Origin: Sphingomonas sp.
GTDB taxonomy: Bacteria > Pseudomonadota > Alphaproteobacteria > Sphingomonadales > Sphingomonadaceae
Direction of reading: 5' to 3'
Assembly: GCF_017744835.1 (NCBI RefSeq)
Contig: NZ_JAGIAM010000003.1
Span: 372,001 to 436,000 of the forward strand
DNA length: 64,000 nucleotides
Part shown: in pieces, positions 55,025-64,000 of the stretch
How the letters are laid out: every line of letters starts with the position of its first letter
How positions within the stretch are numbered: position 1 is the first letter of the stretch
Program-made: the position numbers and the translations under genes
Notes under the pieces: generated by a model
Told to the model about the DNA's origin: nothing
Database searches by the model: none
What the model saw: the letters and a program-made list of their open reading frames with translations, nothing else

Positions 55025-57751
55025 ATGAAGCGGATCCGCCTTTTGTCCGCCTGCGCGGCGCCTGCCTTGCTCGTGGCGCTCGCCGCCCCCGCATATGCCC
55101 AGGATGCCTCGGCGCCGGCGCGGCAGGACCAGACCGACCCCTATGAGGACAGCGAGATCGTGGTGACGGCTCAGGGCCGCGCGCAGGTGCTTGCCGACGT
55201 TCCGCTCGCCGTTTCGGCGATCAGCGCCGAGACGCTCCAGCAATCGGGCGCGACCGACATCCGCCAGCTCAACCAGGTGGCGCCGTCGCTGCTCGTCTCC
55301 TCGACCGGCAGCGAAGCCAACGGCTCCGCCCGGATCCGCGGCATCGGCACCGTCGGCGACAACCCCGGCCTCGAAAGCTCGGTCGCGGTGTTCATCGACG
55401 GAGTCTATCGCTCGCGCTCGGGCATCGGTCTCAACGAGCTCGGCGAGATCGAGCGCATCGAAGTGCTGCGCGGGCCGCAGGGGACGCTGTTCGGCCGCAA
55501 TGCCTCGGCCGGCATCATCAACATCGTCAGCAAGGCGCCGTCGTTCGATTTCGGCGCGGGGGCCGAGGCGACCTATGGCAATTACGACCATCTGCGCCTC
55601 TCGGGCTATCTCAACGTGCCGCTGGGCAAGGCGCTCGCGGGGCGCATCGACGGTGTCTATGTCCGCCGGGACGGCTTCTACCAGGATGTGACCAACGATC
55701 AGGACGTCAACAACCGCAACCGCTATTTCCTGCGCGGCCAACTGCTGTTCGAGCCGTCGAGCGACCTGACCGTCCGGCTCATCGGCGACTATACCCGCCG
55801 GGACGAGGAGTGCTGCGGCGCGGTCTACGTCAATTCGGACATCAACCAGTTTATCGGCGGGCTCAACGATCCGGCGCAGAACAACATCGTCCGCGTGCTG
55901 CGCGACCTAGGCCAGCCGATGGCAGCGTTCAGCGATCCCTACAGCCGCGACATCTATGTGAGCCCGGGCCGCAGCTATTCGGGCATCACCAAGGACTGGG
56001 GCGTCTCGCTCCAGGTCGACTGGGATCTCGGCGGCGCCAAGCTGACGTCGATCACCGGCTATCGCGACTATCGCAGCGATCAGGGCTCGGACACCGACTA
56101 TAGCTATGTCGACATCCTCTATCGTGCGGCCGACGGCAATTCGGCGCGCCAGTTCAAGACCTTCAGCCAGGAGCTGCGCCTGCAGGGCACGGCGTTCAAC
56201 GAGACGCTCGATTGGCTGATCGGCGGCTATTACGCCGATGAGGATCTGACGGTCACCGACAATCTGCGCTTCGGCAACCAGTACGGCCGCTTCGCGACGT
56301 GCCGCATCATCTCCGGCAGCGCGCTGTCGGCGCTTTATTCGCCGACGTCGGCAGGCTGTCTCGCCGCGCGCCCTGCGGCCTTCGGTGCGGCGTCTCCGCT
56401 GATCTATGCGGCGTTCGACCGGCTCGACGGCATCAACGACCGCGGTACCACGCGCGACGATTATTTCCAGAACAGCCGCAACTGGGCGCTCTTCACGCAC
56501 AACATCGTGCACGTGACCAAGGGCCTCGATGTGACCCTGGGCCTGCGCTACACCAACGAGCGCAAGCGCTTCAGCGCGACCTTCGGCAATGACAATGTCG
56601 CCTGTACCCAGAACCAGGCCGCGCTGCTGCCACTGCGCCCCAATGCGGCGCTCACGGCAATCGTGGACGCGCTGCTCGGCCTCTCGTGCCAGGGCAATTC
56701 GACTGCCGAGCTCAACGGCGTCTCGATCCACGACGAGCGCAAGGAGGACGAATTCACCGGCACCGCGGTGATCTCGTACAAGCCCACCGACGACCTGATG
56801 GTCTACGGCAGCTATTCGCGCGGCTACAAGGCGGGCGGGTTCAACCTCGATCGCTCTGCGCTCAAGGTGCCGATCCTTCCCTTCGGTGGGCAGGCGGGCA
56901 CCCAGGCGCTGGTCGGCAACCTCCAGTTCGACCCCGAGATCGTCAACGCGTTCGAGATCGGGCTTAAATATTCGACCGGGCCGTTCAGCCTGAACGTCGC
57001 CGCCTTCCGTCAGGAGTTCAAGAACTTCCAGCTCAACACGTTCAACGGCACCGTCTTCCTGGTGCAGAATGTCAATGGCTGCAGCACCGATCTGAACGGC
57101 GGCGATCGCGACCAGAGCAAGTTCCCGACGGCATCCAACTACAATCCCGCGGCGGCAACCACGGGCGCGTGCAGCGACGTGACCTATGGCGTGCTCTCGC
57201 AGGGCATCGAGCTCGAGGCGTCACTGCGTCCGGCGCGCGACCTGCGCATCGGGCTGGGCCTGACCTATTCGGACACCAAGTACCGCGACCAGCTCGTCGG
57301 CAACGCTTCGGGCGCGCCGCTCGACCAGGCGCTGCGCAAGCTGCCGGGCGACAACCTGTCGAACGCGCCCGAGTTCGTTACCACGGCGTCGGTCGCCTGG
57401 ACTCCCGAGCTCGGCGGATCGGGACTCAGCGGCCTCGTCTATTTCGACACCCGCATGACCAGTGATTACAACACCGGCTCGGACCTGTTCCCGCAGAAGG
57501 AGCAGGACGGCTATGTGCTGGTCAACGGCCGCATCGGCATCCGCGGGCGCGACGAGCGCTGGGCGATCGAACTCTGGGCGCAGAATTTGCTCAACCAGAA
57601 CTATACCCAGGTCGCGTTCAACTCGCCCTTCCAGGAAGGTGCCGCGGGGGCGCCGTTCACCGATCCGCAGTTCCCGGGCGGGCGGCAGATCTTCTCGGCC
57701 TATCTCGCCGAGCCGCGCACCTATGGCGTTACACTGCGCACGCGCTTCTGA
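55025..57751 (+). CDS. TonB-dependent outer-membrane receptor
   Basis: 908 residues. Signal peptide MKRIRLLSACAAPALLVALA to AYAQ; TonB box near EIVVTAQGRA (about 48-58); plug domain with RGIGTVGDNPGLESSVAVFIDGVYRSR and IEVLRGPQGTLFGRNASAGIINIVS; then a 22-strand barrel ending in GVTLRTRF with terminal Phe. The plug and TAQ-type start are those of the large sphingomonad TBDR group linked to uptake of carbohydrates, terpenoids and other small organics rather than of iron only. Its position between acyl-CoA catabolic genes suggests uptake of their substrate. The ATG at 55025 follows GAGAGGAAAAG. The 166-base spacer upstream has only a small CCTAT...ATAGG repeat. Confidence 0.93.
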   Translation: MKRIRLLSACAAPALLVALAAPAYAQDASAPARQDQTDPYEDSEIVVTAQGRAQVLADVPLAVSAISAETLQQSGATDIRQLNQVAPSLLVSSTGSEANGSARIRGIGTVGDNPGLESSVAVFIDGVYRSRSGIGLNELGEIERIEVLRGPQGTLFGRNASAGIINIVSKAPSFDFGAGAEATYGNYDHLRLSGYLNVPLGKALAGRIDGVYVRRDGFYQDVTNDQDVNNRNRYFLRGQLLFEPSSDLTVRLIGDYTRRDEECCGAVYVNSDINQFIGGLNDPAQNNIVRVLRDLGQPMAAFSDPYSRDIYVSPGRSYSGITKDWGVSLQVDWDLGGAKLTSITGYRDYRSDQGSDTDYSYVDILYRAADGNSARQFKTFSQELRLQGTAFNETLDWLIGGYYADEDLTVTDNLRFGNQYGRFATCRIISGSALSALYSPTSAGCLAARPAAFGAASPLIYAAFDRLDGINDRGTTRDDYFQNSRNWALFTHNIVHVTKGLDVTLGLRYTNERKRFSATFGNDNVACTQNQAALLPLRPNAALTAIVDALLGLSCQGNSTAELNGVSIHDERKEDEFTGTAVISYKPTDDLMVYGSYSRGYKAGGFNLDRSALKVPILPFGGQAGTQALVGNLQFDPEIVNAFEIGLKYSTGPFSLNVAAFRQEFKNFQLNTFNGTVFLVQNVNGCSTDLNGGDRDQSKFPTASNYNPAAATTGACSDVTYGVLSQGIELEASLRPARDLRIGLGLTYSDTKYRDQLVGNASGAPLDQALRKLPGDNLSNAPEFVTTASVAWTPELGGSGLSGLVYFDTRMTSDYNTGSDLFPQKEQDGYVLVNGRIGIRGRDERWAIELWAQNLLNQNYTQVAFNSPFQEGAAGAPFTDPQFPGGRQIFSAYLAEPRTYGVTLRTRF

Positions 57752-57817
57752 CCTCACCAGGGGAGGGTGTGGGACGGGCTCGCGGGATTACCTGCGGGCC
57801 CGATTTCCATATGGGTT

Positions 57818-59059
57818 TCAGCCTTCGAGCACCCGGTCGTCGAACAGCCCGAAGGCCAGCGTCGAGGCATAGAAGGCCACGGCCTTCTCGCGCGGCATGG
57901 TGCTCGCCCATTTGCGCATGTCGAAGGCGGCGTTCTGGAGCGCCATCAGCGCCTGGCTCGCGACCAGCGGATCGATCGCGCGGATCGAGCCCTCGGCGAT
58001 GCCGTCGGAGAGCATGCCCGCGAAGCGGCGCGCGATTCGATTCGAGCGGTCGATCATTGTCGATCGCACCTGCGGCGGCAGTCCGGAGAGCGCGGTGGTG
58101 CGCAGCAGCGGCCCGCGATCGGAGAACTGATAGTCAAGCAGTGTCCCTACGGTCGCCTCCAGTCGGTCCCAATGGCTGCCCTCGACAGCCTCGGCGAGGC
58201 GCTGAGTCTCGGCGATGATGTCGAAGCTGCGTTTGTAGCAGGCGATCACCAGCTCGTCCTTGGCGTCGAGATGGTGGTAGAAACTGCCCTTGGTGACGTT
58301 GAGCTCGGAAGCGATGCGCTGAACCGAGGCGCCGCGATAGCCGAGCTCGTTGATCAGCCGCGTGGCAGCGAGCAGGAAGGCCTCGCGTCCCGGCTCGGGC
58401 TCGTCATGCTCGAGGTCGAGCAGGCGCGGTGCCCATGCCTGGCCGTGCGCGGCGATGCCGTGGCGAAACACGTCCATCAGCCGCGCCTCGACCCGCGGAT
58501 ATTCGTCGACTTCGTAGCGCGGCAGCCAGGCCATGAGCCAGAAGCTGTTCTCGAGCAGCACATGTGCGCGCGCGCCGCGCAGGTCGGTCTCGGCGCGGCT
58601 GCCGTCGCTGCCCCAGAGCGCGCGGGTCTTGCGGAAGATGTTGCGCCAGCCCGCTAGCAGCCGGCCCTTCATCGGCTCCTCCATCGCGCGCAGGTCGGAG
58701 AGAATCGCGAAATCGCGCTCCTCGCCGCGGCGGATGCGGACGAGCCGTTCCATGTTGATGTTGAGATAGCGTGCGACGCGCGCTTCGGGCGTGGTCTCGG
58801 CCGCCGCCTCGTCGAGCATTGCCTCGAGGCGTTCGAGCGTCTGCTCAAAGGCGGCGGCGGCAAGGTCCTCCTTGCGCTTGAAATAATAGGTGACGCTGGT
58901 GGTGTTGAGCCCGACGCGCCGCGCGACGTCGGCGAAGGTCATGCCCTTTGCGCTCTGCTCATTGATCGCATCGGCGGCGGCGGCGAGGATGGCGTCCCGC
59001 TTGGCCTGGAACCGCTTCGTTCCCTTGATGCCCTCGGCTGTCGTCTCCGGCGCTTGCAT
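57818..59059 (-). CDS. Tandem-domain TetR-TetR transcriptional regulator
   Basis: 413 residues, about twice a normal TetR protein. First TetR unit: HTH at about 20-65 (KRDAILAAAADAINEQSAKG, FADVARRVGLNTTSVTYYFKRKEDL) and a ligand domain to about 210. Second unit: from about 222 (GREAFLLAATRLINELGYRG, QRIASELNVTKGSFYHHLDAKDELV) with its own ligand domain to the C-terminus. Both HTHs look intact, so one chain may bind a whole operator. Likely controls the divergent ACAD10/11-like operon through the palindrome at 59156. The ATG at 59059 is the only plausible start for the domain; the open frame upstream is antisense. Confidence 0.88.
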   Translation of the reverse strand: MQAPETTAEGIKGTKRFQAKRDAILAAAADAINEQSAKGMTFADVARRVGLNTTSVTYYFKRKEDLAAAAFEQTLERLEAMLDEAAAETTPEARVARYLNINMERLVRIRRGEERDFAILSDLRAMEEPMKGRLLAGWRNIFRKTRALWGSDGSRAETDLRGARAHVLLENSFWLMAWLPRYEVDEYPRVEARLMDVFRHGIAAHGQAWAPRLLDLEHDEPEPGREAFLLAATRLINELGYRGASVQRIASELNVTKGSFYHHLDAKDELVIACYKRSFDIIAETQRLAEAVEGSHWDRLEATVGTLLDYQFSDRGPLLRTTALSGLPPQVRSTMIDRSNRIARRFAGMLSDGIAEGSIRAIDPLVASQALMALQNAAFDMRKWASTMPREKAVAFYASTLAFGLFDDRVLEG

Positions 59060-59155
59060 GTTCGGCAACTTACTCCAATCCGTCACAAGCCAAAGCGGTT
59101 TTTTGGGTTTTGGGGATGGCTGCGATTTCGTGTGCCTTATGCGGCCAGCGCCCTT

Positions 59156-59171
59156 TACCGAATATCCGGTA
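59156..59171. promoter_or_regulatory. Candidate TetR operator in the divergent spacer
   Basis: A 16-bp near-palindrome, TACCGAATATCCGGTA (one mismatched pair), lies 41 bases before the acyl-CoA dehydrogenase ATG and 97 bases before the tetR-like ATG. Position and symmetry fit an operator for the tandem TetR protein. The rest of this 153-base spacer has no gene. Confidence 0.55.
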
Positions 59172-59212
59172 CGCTCTAAGCCTGTTGCGAACGCAAGCAG
59201 GAGAGCGACGCC

Positions 59213-60496
59213 ATGGATTTCACGCTGACCGAGCGCGAGACCCATTTCCGCGATCGCGTGCGGGCCTTCATAGACGCACACATCCGTCCGCGCGACGGCG
59301 AGTATCGCGCACAGCTCGGCGAAGGCGAACGGTGGAGGGTCCTGCCGGTCATCGAGGAGGTCAAGGCGCGCGCGCGCGCCGAAGGGCTGTGGAACTTCTT
59401 CATGCCGCCGCACTCCGGCCAGGCGCATGTCGACGAGACCTTCGTGTTCGAAGGCACCCAGCTCAGCAACCTCGAATATGCGCTCTGCGCGGAGGAAATG
59501 GGGCGGATCGGCTGGGCGTCCGAATGCTTCAACTGCTCGGCTCCCGACACTGGCAACATGGAAGTCTTCCACCGCTACGGCACGCGCGAGCAGAAGGAGG
59601 CTTGGCTGCGGCCGCTGATGGATGGCGAGATCCGATCGGCCTTTCTGATGACCGAGCCCGCGGTCGCCTCGTCCGACGCGACCAACATCGAGACGCGGAT
59701 CGAGCGCGATGGCGACGAGTACGTCATCAACGGCCGCAAATGGTGGTCCTCGGGCACCGGCGATCCGCGGTGCAAGATCGCGATCGTGATGGGCAAGACC
59801 GATCCGGACGCCTCGCGCCACGCCCAGCAAAGCATGATCCTGGTGCCGATCGACGCGCCGGGCGTGCGGATCGAGCGGATGCTCTCGGTCTTCGGTTATG
59901 ATCATGCGCCCCACGGGCACGGCGAAGTGGTGCTCGACAATGTCCGCGTTCCAGCGAGGAACATGCTGCTCGGCGAAGGGCGGGGCTTCGAGATCGCGCA
60001 GGGCCGCTTGGGGCCGGGCCGCATTCACCATTGCATGCGCACGATCGGAGTCGCCGAGGAAGCGCTCGCGGCGATGGCGAAGCGGCTGGTGAGCCGCGTC
60101 GCCTTCGGCAAGCGCATCTCCGATCATTCGATCTGGGAGCAGCGGATCGCGCGCGCGCGGATCGACATCGAGATGACGCGGTTGCTCTGCCTCAAGGCTG
60201 CCGACATGATGGACAAGGCGGGCAACAAGGCGGCGCATCTCGAGATTTCGATGATCAAGGTCCAGGCGCCGCAGATGGCGCTGCAGATCATCGACGATGC
60301 GATCCAGGCACATGGCGGCGCGGGTGTCTCGGGCGATTTCGGGCTGGCGAGCGCCTGGGCGAACGTCCGCACACTGCGGCTCGCCGACGGGCCCGACGAA
60401 GTCCACAACCGCACGATCGCACGGCACGAGTTCGGCAAGCACGCCGAGTCCAAGGCGGATCGGGCGTCGTCGGGCGATGTGGGGGTGAGCCGGTGA
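59213..60496 (+). CDS. ACAD10/11-type acyl-CoA dehydrogenase
   Basis: 427 residues. Extensive similarity in my recollection to the dehydrogenase domain of animal ACAD10/ACAD11: [66 protein letters not shown] and [16 protein letters not shown]. At the usual catalytic Glu position it has Asp392 (ADGP), as that subfamily does. In mammals the fused kinase-dehydrogenase handles 4-hydroxyacyl-CoAs; here the kinase is a separate gene two positions on. RBS CAGGAGAG upstream. Stop overlaps the next start as GTGA. Confidence 0.9.
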   Translation: MDFTLTERETHFRDRVRAFIDAHIRPRDGEYRAQLGEGERWRVLPVIEEVKARARAEGLWNFFMPPHSGQAHVDETFVFEGTQLSNLEYALCAEEMGRIGWASECFNCSAPDTGNMEVFHRYGTREQKEAWLRPLMDGEIRSAFLMTEPAVASSDATNIETRIERDGDEYVINGRKWWSSGTGDPRCKIAIVMGKTDPDASRHAQQSMILVPIDAPGVRIERMLSVFGYDHAPHGHGEVVLDNVRVPARNMLLGEGRGFEIAQGRLGPGRIHHCMRTIGVAEEALAAMAKRLVSRVAFGKRISDHSIWEQRIARARIDIEMTRLLCLKAADMMDKAGNKAAHLEISMIKVQAPQMALQIIDDAIQAHGGAGVSGDFGLASAWANVRTLRLADGPDEVHNRTIARHEFGKHAESKADRASSGDVGVSR

Positions 60497-61578
60497 AAGC
60501 GGCGGTCCTTTTCGAAGCGAGCAAACCGCTCCAGATCGAATACGTCCGCGTCTCCGCGCCCGCGCCGCGCGAGGTGCTGATCCGCACCGCGGCGGTGGGC
60601 GTGTGCCGCTCCGACCTGCACTTCGTCGACGGCGCCTTCCCGCATCCGATGCCGACCGTGCCGGGGCATGAAGCGGCGGGCGTGGTCGAGGCGGTCGGAA
60701 GCGACGTCGCGCATCTCAAGCCCGGCGACCATGTCATCACCTTCTTCACCGCCTTTTGCGGCTCGTGCGAGATGTGCGTGACCGGCCGTCCGTCGCTATG
60801 CGTCGATTCCTCGACGCGCCGGCCGCAGGGTGCCGAGCCGCGGCTTTCGCTCGCCGACGGCACGCCGCTCGCGCCCTTCCTCAATCTCTCCGCCTTCGCC
60901 GAGCTGATGCTGGTGCACGAGAATGCCTGTGTCGCGATCGACAAGGCGATGCCGCTCGACCGCGCGGCACTCCTCGGCTGCGCGGTGATCACCGGCGCGG
61001 GGGCGATCTTCAACGACAGCCGGGTGCGCCCAGGCGAGAGCGTTGCGGTAATCGGTGCGGGCGGGATCGGCCTCGCCGCCATCAACGCCGCCAAGATCGC
61101 GGGGGCAGGGCAGATCGTAGCGATCGACCCGATGCCCGAGAAGCGCGGGCTCGCGATGCAGCTCGGCGCGACCGAGACGCTTGATCCCAGTTCTGAGACG
61201 ATCGTCAAGGACGTGCTCGCGCGGACGAATGGAGGGGTCCACTATGCGATCGAGGCGGTGGGGCGGTCCAACACCGCCGAGCTCGCCTGGAACATCCTGC
61301 GCCGCGGCGGCACTGCGACGATCCTGGGGATGATCGCGCCGGGCAACAGCGTGAGCATTCCGGGGCCGACCTTTCTCACGGGCAAGAAGATCCAGGGCTC
61401 GCTGCTCGGCTCCACGCGCTTCCCGATCGACATGCCGCGGCTGGTGCGCATGTACCTCGACGGGCTGCTCGATCTCGACACGATGGTCGCCGAGCGGATC
61501 GGGCTGGAGGACGTCAATTCGGCCTTGCAGAAGCTGCGGGAGGGGCACAGCGTGCGTTCGGTGATCCAGTTCGCATGA
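60493..61578 (+). CDS. Zinc-dependent alcohol dehydrogenase (class III-like MDR)
   Basis: 361 residues. GTG start overlapping the preceding stop (GTGA). Catalytic zinc Cys38 (GVCRSDLHF) and [12 protein letters not shown]; structural zinc Cys89, 92, 95, 103 in [16 protein letters not shown]; Rossmann motif [16 protein letters not shown]. Oxidises an alcohol with NAD(P). In this operon it may oxidise a hydroxyl or acyl-alcohol intermediate of the pathway; substrate unknown. The following gene overlaps by 4 bases (ATGA). Confidence 0.92.
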   Translation: MKAAVLFEASKPLQIEYVRVSAPAPREVLIRTAAVGVCRSDLHFVDGAFPHPMPTVPGHEAAGVVEAVGSDVAHLKPGDHVITFFTAFCGSCEMCVTGRPSLCVDSSTRRPQGAEPRLSLADGTPLAPFLNLSAFAELMLVHENACVAIDKAMPLDRAALLGCAVITGAGAIFNDSRVRPGESVAVIGAGGIGLAAINAAKIAGAGQIVAIDPMPEKRGLAMQLGATETLDPSSETIVKDVLARTNGGVHYAIEAVGRSNTAELAWNILRRGGTATILGMIAPGNSVSIPGPTFLTGKKIQGSLLGSTRFPIDMPRLVRMYLDGLLDLDTMVAERIGLEDVNSALQKLREGHSVRSVIQFA

Positions 61579-62591
61579 GCGATCTTCCCGAAGATCGCGC
61601 ACAGGCGTGGTTGGCCGCCGAGCTGGGGGTCGTGGGGCCGATCCGGGTCGAGAAGTTCGCAGGCGGTCAGAGCAATCCGACGTATCGTATTGATACGGAT
61701 GAAAAATTCTATGTGCTGCGGCGCAAGCCGTTCGGGCCGATCCTGCCCTCGGCGCATGCCGTGGAGCGGGAATATCGGCTGATCGCCGCGCTGCACCCGA
61801 CCGGCTTCCCGGTCGCGCGGCCATACGGGCTGTGCGAGGACCCCGAGGTGATCGGCGCGCCCTTCTACGTCATGGAGCTGGTCGAGGGACGGACGCTGTG
61901 GGACGGTTCGCTCCCCGGCATGACGCCCGCCGAGCGGACCGCGCACTACCACGCCATCGTAGACACGCTCGCGGCGCTCCACAGCGTCGATTACGAGGCC
62001 GTGGGGCTCGGCGATTACGGCAAGCCGGGCAATTATTTCGAGCGCCAGGTCGCGCGCTGGACCAAGCAATATCGCGCAAGCCAGACCGACGACGTGCCCG
62101 AGGTCGAGAAGCTGATCGAATGGCTGCCGCGCACCGTGCCACCGCAGACACGCACCGCAATCGTCCATGGCGACTATCGCATCGACAACATGATCTTCGC
62201 AGCCGAAGACCCGCGCGTGCTGGCGGTGCTCGACTGGGAGCTCTCCACGCTCGGCGATCCGCTCGCCGATTTCTCCTATTTCCTGATGAGCTGGGTGACC
62301 GAGCCCGAGGGCCGATCAGGCGTGAAGGGGCTGGCGGGCCCGGAGACCGGCATCCCGACGATCGCGCAGATGGCCGAACGCTATTGCGTGGCGACGGGGC
62401 GCGACGGCGTGCCCGACCTCAACTGGTATTTCGCCTACAACCTGTTCCGCCTCACCGGCATCGTGCAGGGGATCAAGAAACGAATGCTCGACGGCAATGC
62501 CTCGAGCGCGCAGGCGGCGGCGACGGTGGAGAAGCTGCCGGGGCTGGCGACGGCGGCGTGGGGGTTTGCGCAGGCGGCGGGGGCATCGTAG
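61575..62591 (+). CDS. ACAD10/11-type APH-fold phosphotransferase
   Basis: 338-residue aminoglycoside-phosphotransferase-fold kinase matching the N-terminal kinase domain of ACAD10/11: GGQSNPTYRI near the N-terminus, FYVLRRKPFGPILPSAHAVE, LCEDPEVIGAPFYVMELVEG, HSVDYEAVGLGDYGKPG, catalytic VHGDYRIDN (His198, Asp200) and LDWELSTLGDP with the metal Asp220. Not an antibiotic-resistance enzyme by this pattern. Likely phosphorylates a hydroxyacyl-CoA using ATP. Start overlaps the alcohol dehydrogenase stop. Confidence 0.9.
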   Translation: MSDLPEDRAQAWLAAELGVVGPIRVEKFAGGQSNPTYRIDTDEKFYVLRRKPFGPILPSAHAVEREYRLIAALHPTGFPVARPYGLCEDPEVIGAPFYVMELVEGRTLWDGSLPGMTPAERTAHYHAIVDTLAALHSVDYEAVGLGDYGKPGNYFERQVARWTKQYRASQTDDVPEVEKLIEWLPRTVPPQTRTAIVHGDYRIDNMIFAAEDPRVLAVLDWELSTLGDPLADFSYFLMSWVTEPEGRSGVKGLAGPETGIPTIAQMAERYCVATGRDGVPDLNWYFAYNLFRLTGIVQGIKKRMLDGNASSAQAAATVEKLPGLATAAWGFAQAAGAS

Positions 62592-62597
62592 CCAGCC

Positions 62598-62679
62598 GTC
62601 ATTCCCGCCTAGGCGGTGACCCAGAGCCAGCAGCCGCACCGCCTATGATTCCTGGGTCCCCGCCTTCGCGGGGATGACG
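62598..62679. repeat. Palindromic intergenic repeat (CGTCATTCCCGCC family)
   Basis: Arms at 62598-62622 and 62651-62679 are near reverse complements (CGTCATTCCCGCC and CCCGCCTTCGCGGGGATGACG by half). Same family as 30084-30164. It sits between the kinase and SDR genes, inside what otherwise looks like one operon. Confidence 0.65.
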
Positions 62680-62700
62680 ATTTTGAGCAGAGAGATCGAT

Positions 62701-63486
<786 letters not shown>

Positions 63487-63527
63487 CTTCGATCCTGCAT
63501 CCCGCTATCCCGTTCTGGAGACCCGCC

Positions 63528-63962
63528 ATGCGCCCTGCCTTGCTCGCCTGCTTCGCTCTGGCCGCGATCGCGGCGCCGGCGTCGGCGCAACAGGCGGCGC
63601 CCGGTCCGCGCGCGGAACTCTATGAGCTGCGCACCTATTATCCCGCGCCCGGCAAGCTTGCTGCGCTCAACGCGCGGTTTCGCGAGCACACGCTCAAGCT
63701 GTTCGAGAAGCACGGCATGCGCAATGTCGCCTATTGGAACGAGCAGCCGACCAGCGAAGCGCCCGAGGGGCGCGTGATCTATGTGCTCGCCTATCCCAGC
63801 CGCGAGGCGCGGGAGGCGAGTTGGGCGGCGTTCTCGGCGGACCCCGAATGGCGCACGGTGGCCGCGCGCTCGGAAGCGGGCGGCAAGCTGGTGGCCAAGG
63901 TGGAGAGCGTGTTCATGACGCTGACCGACTATTCGCCGCCCTTAGCTCCGCCGCGACCCTAA
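63528..63962 (+). CDS. Exported NIPSNAP-family protein
   Basis: 144 residues. Signal peptide MRPALLACFALAAIAAPASA to Q, then a NIPSNAP ferredoxin-like fold: AELYELRTYYPAPGKLAALNARFREHTLKLFEKHGM, VAYWNE and VIYVLAYPSREAREASWAAFSADPEW. NIPSNAP domains occur as single or double small alpha-beta barrels near catabolic genes; activity unknown. Secretion is uncommon for the family. RBS CTGGAG upstream. Last gene of the plus-strand set in this window. Confidence 0.85.
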   Translation: MRPALLACFALAAIAAPASAQQAAPGPRAELYELRTYYPAPGKLAALNARFREHTLKLFEKHGMRNVAYWNEQPTSEAPEGRVIYVLAYPSREAREASWAAFSADPEWRTVAARSEAGGKLVAKVESVFMTLTDYSPPLAPPRP

Positions 63963-64000
63963 AAGACCGCGGCTGCCCGGTTCGGGCGCTCAGTCGAGCC

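Noticed and set aside
57818..60442. Long minus-strand frame extending the tandem TetR upstream over the ACAD gene
   Set aside because: The upstream part is antisense to the ACAD10/11-like gene and lacks domain similarity; start at 59059 fits the first HTH.
61575..62591. Aminoglycoside resistance by the APH-fold protein
   Set aside because: The sequence pattern is that of ACAD10/11 kinase domains inside a catabolic operon, not of resistance enzymes.

Overview
The window looks like chromosomal DNA of a GC-rich alphaproteobacterium of the Sphingomonadaceae (Sphingomonas or a close relative). This rests on protein-level resemblance and layout: the lptD-surA-pdxA-rsmA block, a WalW-like deacetylase beside a histidine kinase, many TonB/acyl-CoA type genes, abundant GTG starts, ATGA/GTGA gene overlaps and small palindromic intergenic repeats. 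I see no rRNA, IS element, prophage or CRISPR array. No database search was run; all names come from recognising motifs and family sequence patterns.

Layout. 0-6.3 kb: a histidine kinase with a degenerate ATPase domain, a WalW-like polysaccharide deacetylase whose stop codon lies inside a CAU-anticodon tRNA, a proline tRNA, a TbpB-like surface lipoprotein, the dicarboxylate carrier DctA and a tiny lipoprotein with its own promoter and terminator. 6.3-17.4 kb: secreted or envelope hydrolases (M28, M48-LysM, M13, SGNH), the ribosome-associated ABC-F protein EttA, and two enzymes of leucine breakdown (methylcrotonyl-CoA carboxylase beta subunit and isovaleryl-CoA dehydrogenase) separated by unrelated genes. 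17.4-24.8 kb: an amino-acid permease and a tyrosine/homogentisate module (hppD, hmgA, Rieske protein) whose spacers hold unusual 9-nt-periodic inverted repeats, then a short redox operon.

24.8-31.6 kb is a MexEF-OprN/OqxAB-like RND efflux operon. It starts from a near-consensus promoter with two TetR-type palindromes, followed by a candidate 13-codon leader peptide, hairpins and an unknown 134-aa protein translationally coupled to the pump adaptor. 31.6-46.3 kb is largely housekeeping: QmcA/NfeD with a DUF885 peptidase, a CitE-like lyase, guaB, an RsmB-like methyltransferase, rsmA, pdxA, surA, lptD, holC and ndk. 46.3-50 kb holds an OmpR-type two-component system next to a periplasmic EF-hand protein.

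50-64 kb is a catabolic island for an unidentified acyl substrate. It has a thioesterase and acyl-CoA ligase (coupled), a pair of acyl-CoA dehydrogenases resembling heteromeric alpha2beta2 enzymes, a TonB-dependent receptor, a rare tandem TetR-TetR regulator, and a divergent operon encoding an ACAD10/11-type dehydrogenase, a Zn alcohol dehydrogenase, an ACAD10/11-type kinase domain as a separate protein, an SDR and a NIPSNAP-family protein. The split dehydrogenase and kinase suggest catabolism of hydroxylated acyl-CoAs through a phosphorylated intermediate. This is the most interesting system in the window, followed by the leader-controlled efflux operon and the repeat-flanked hppD.
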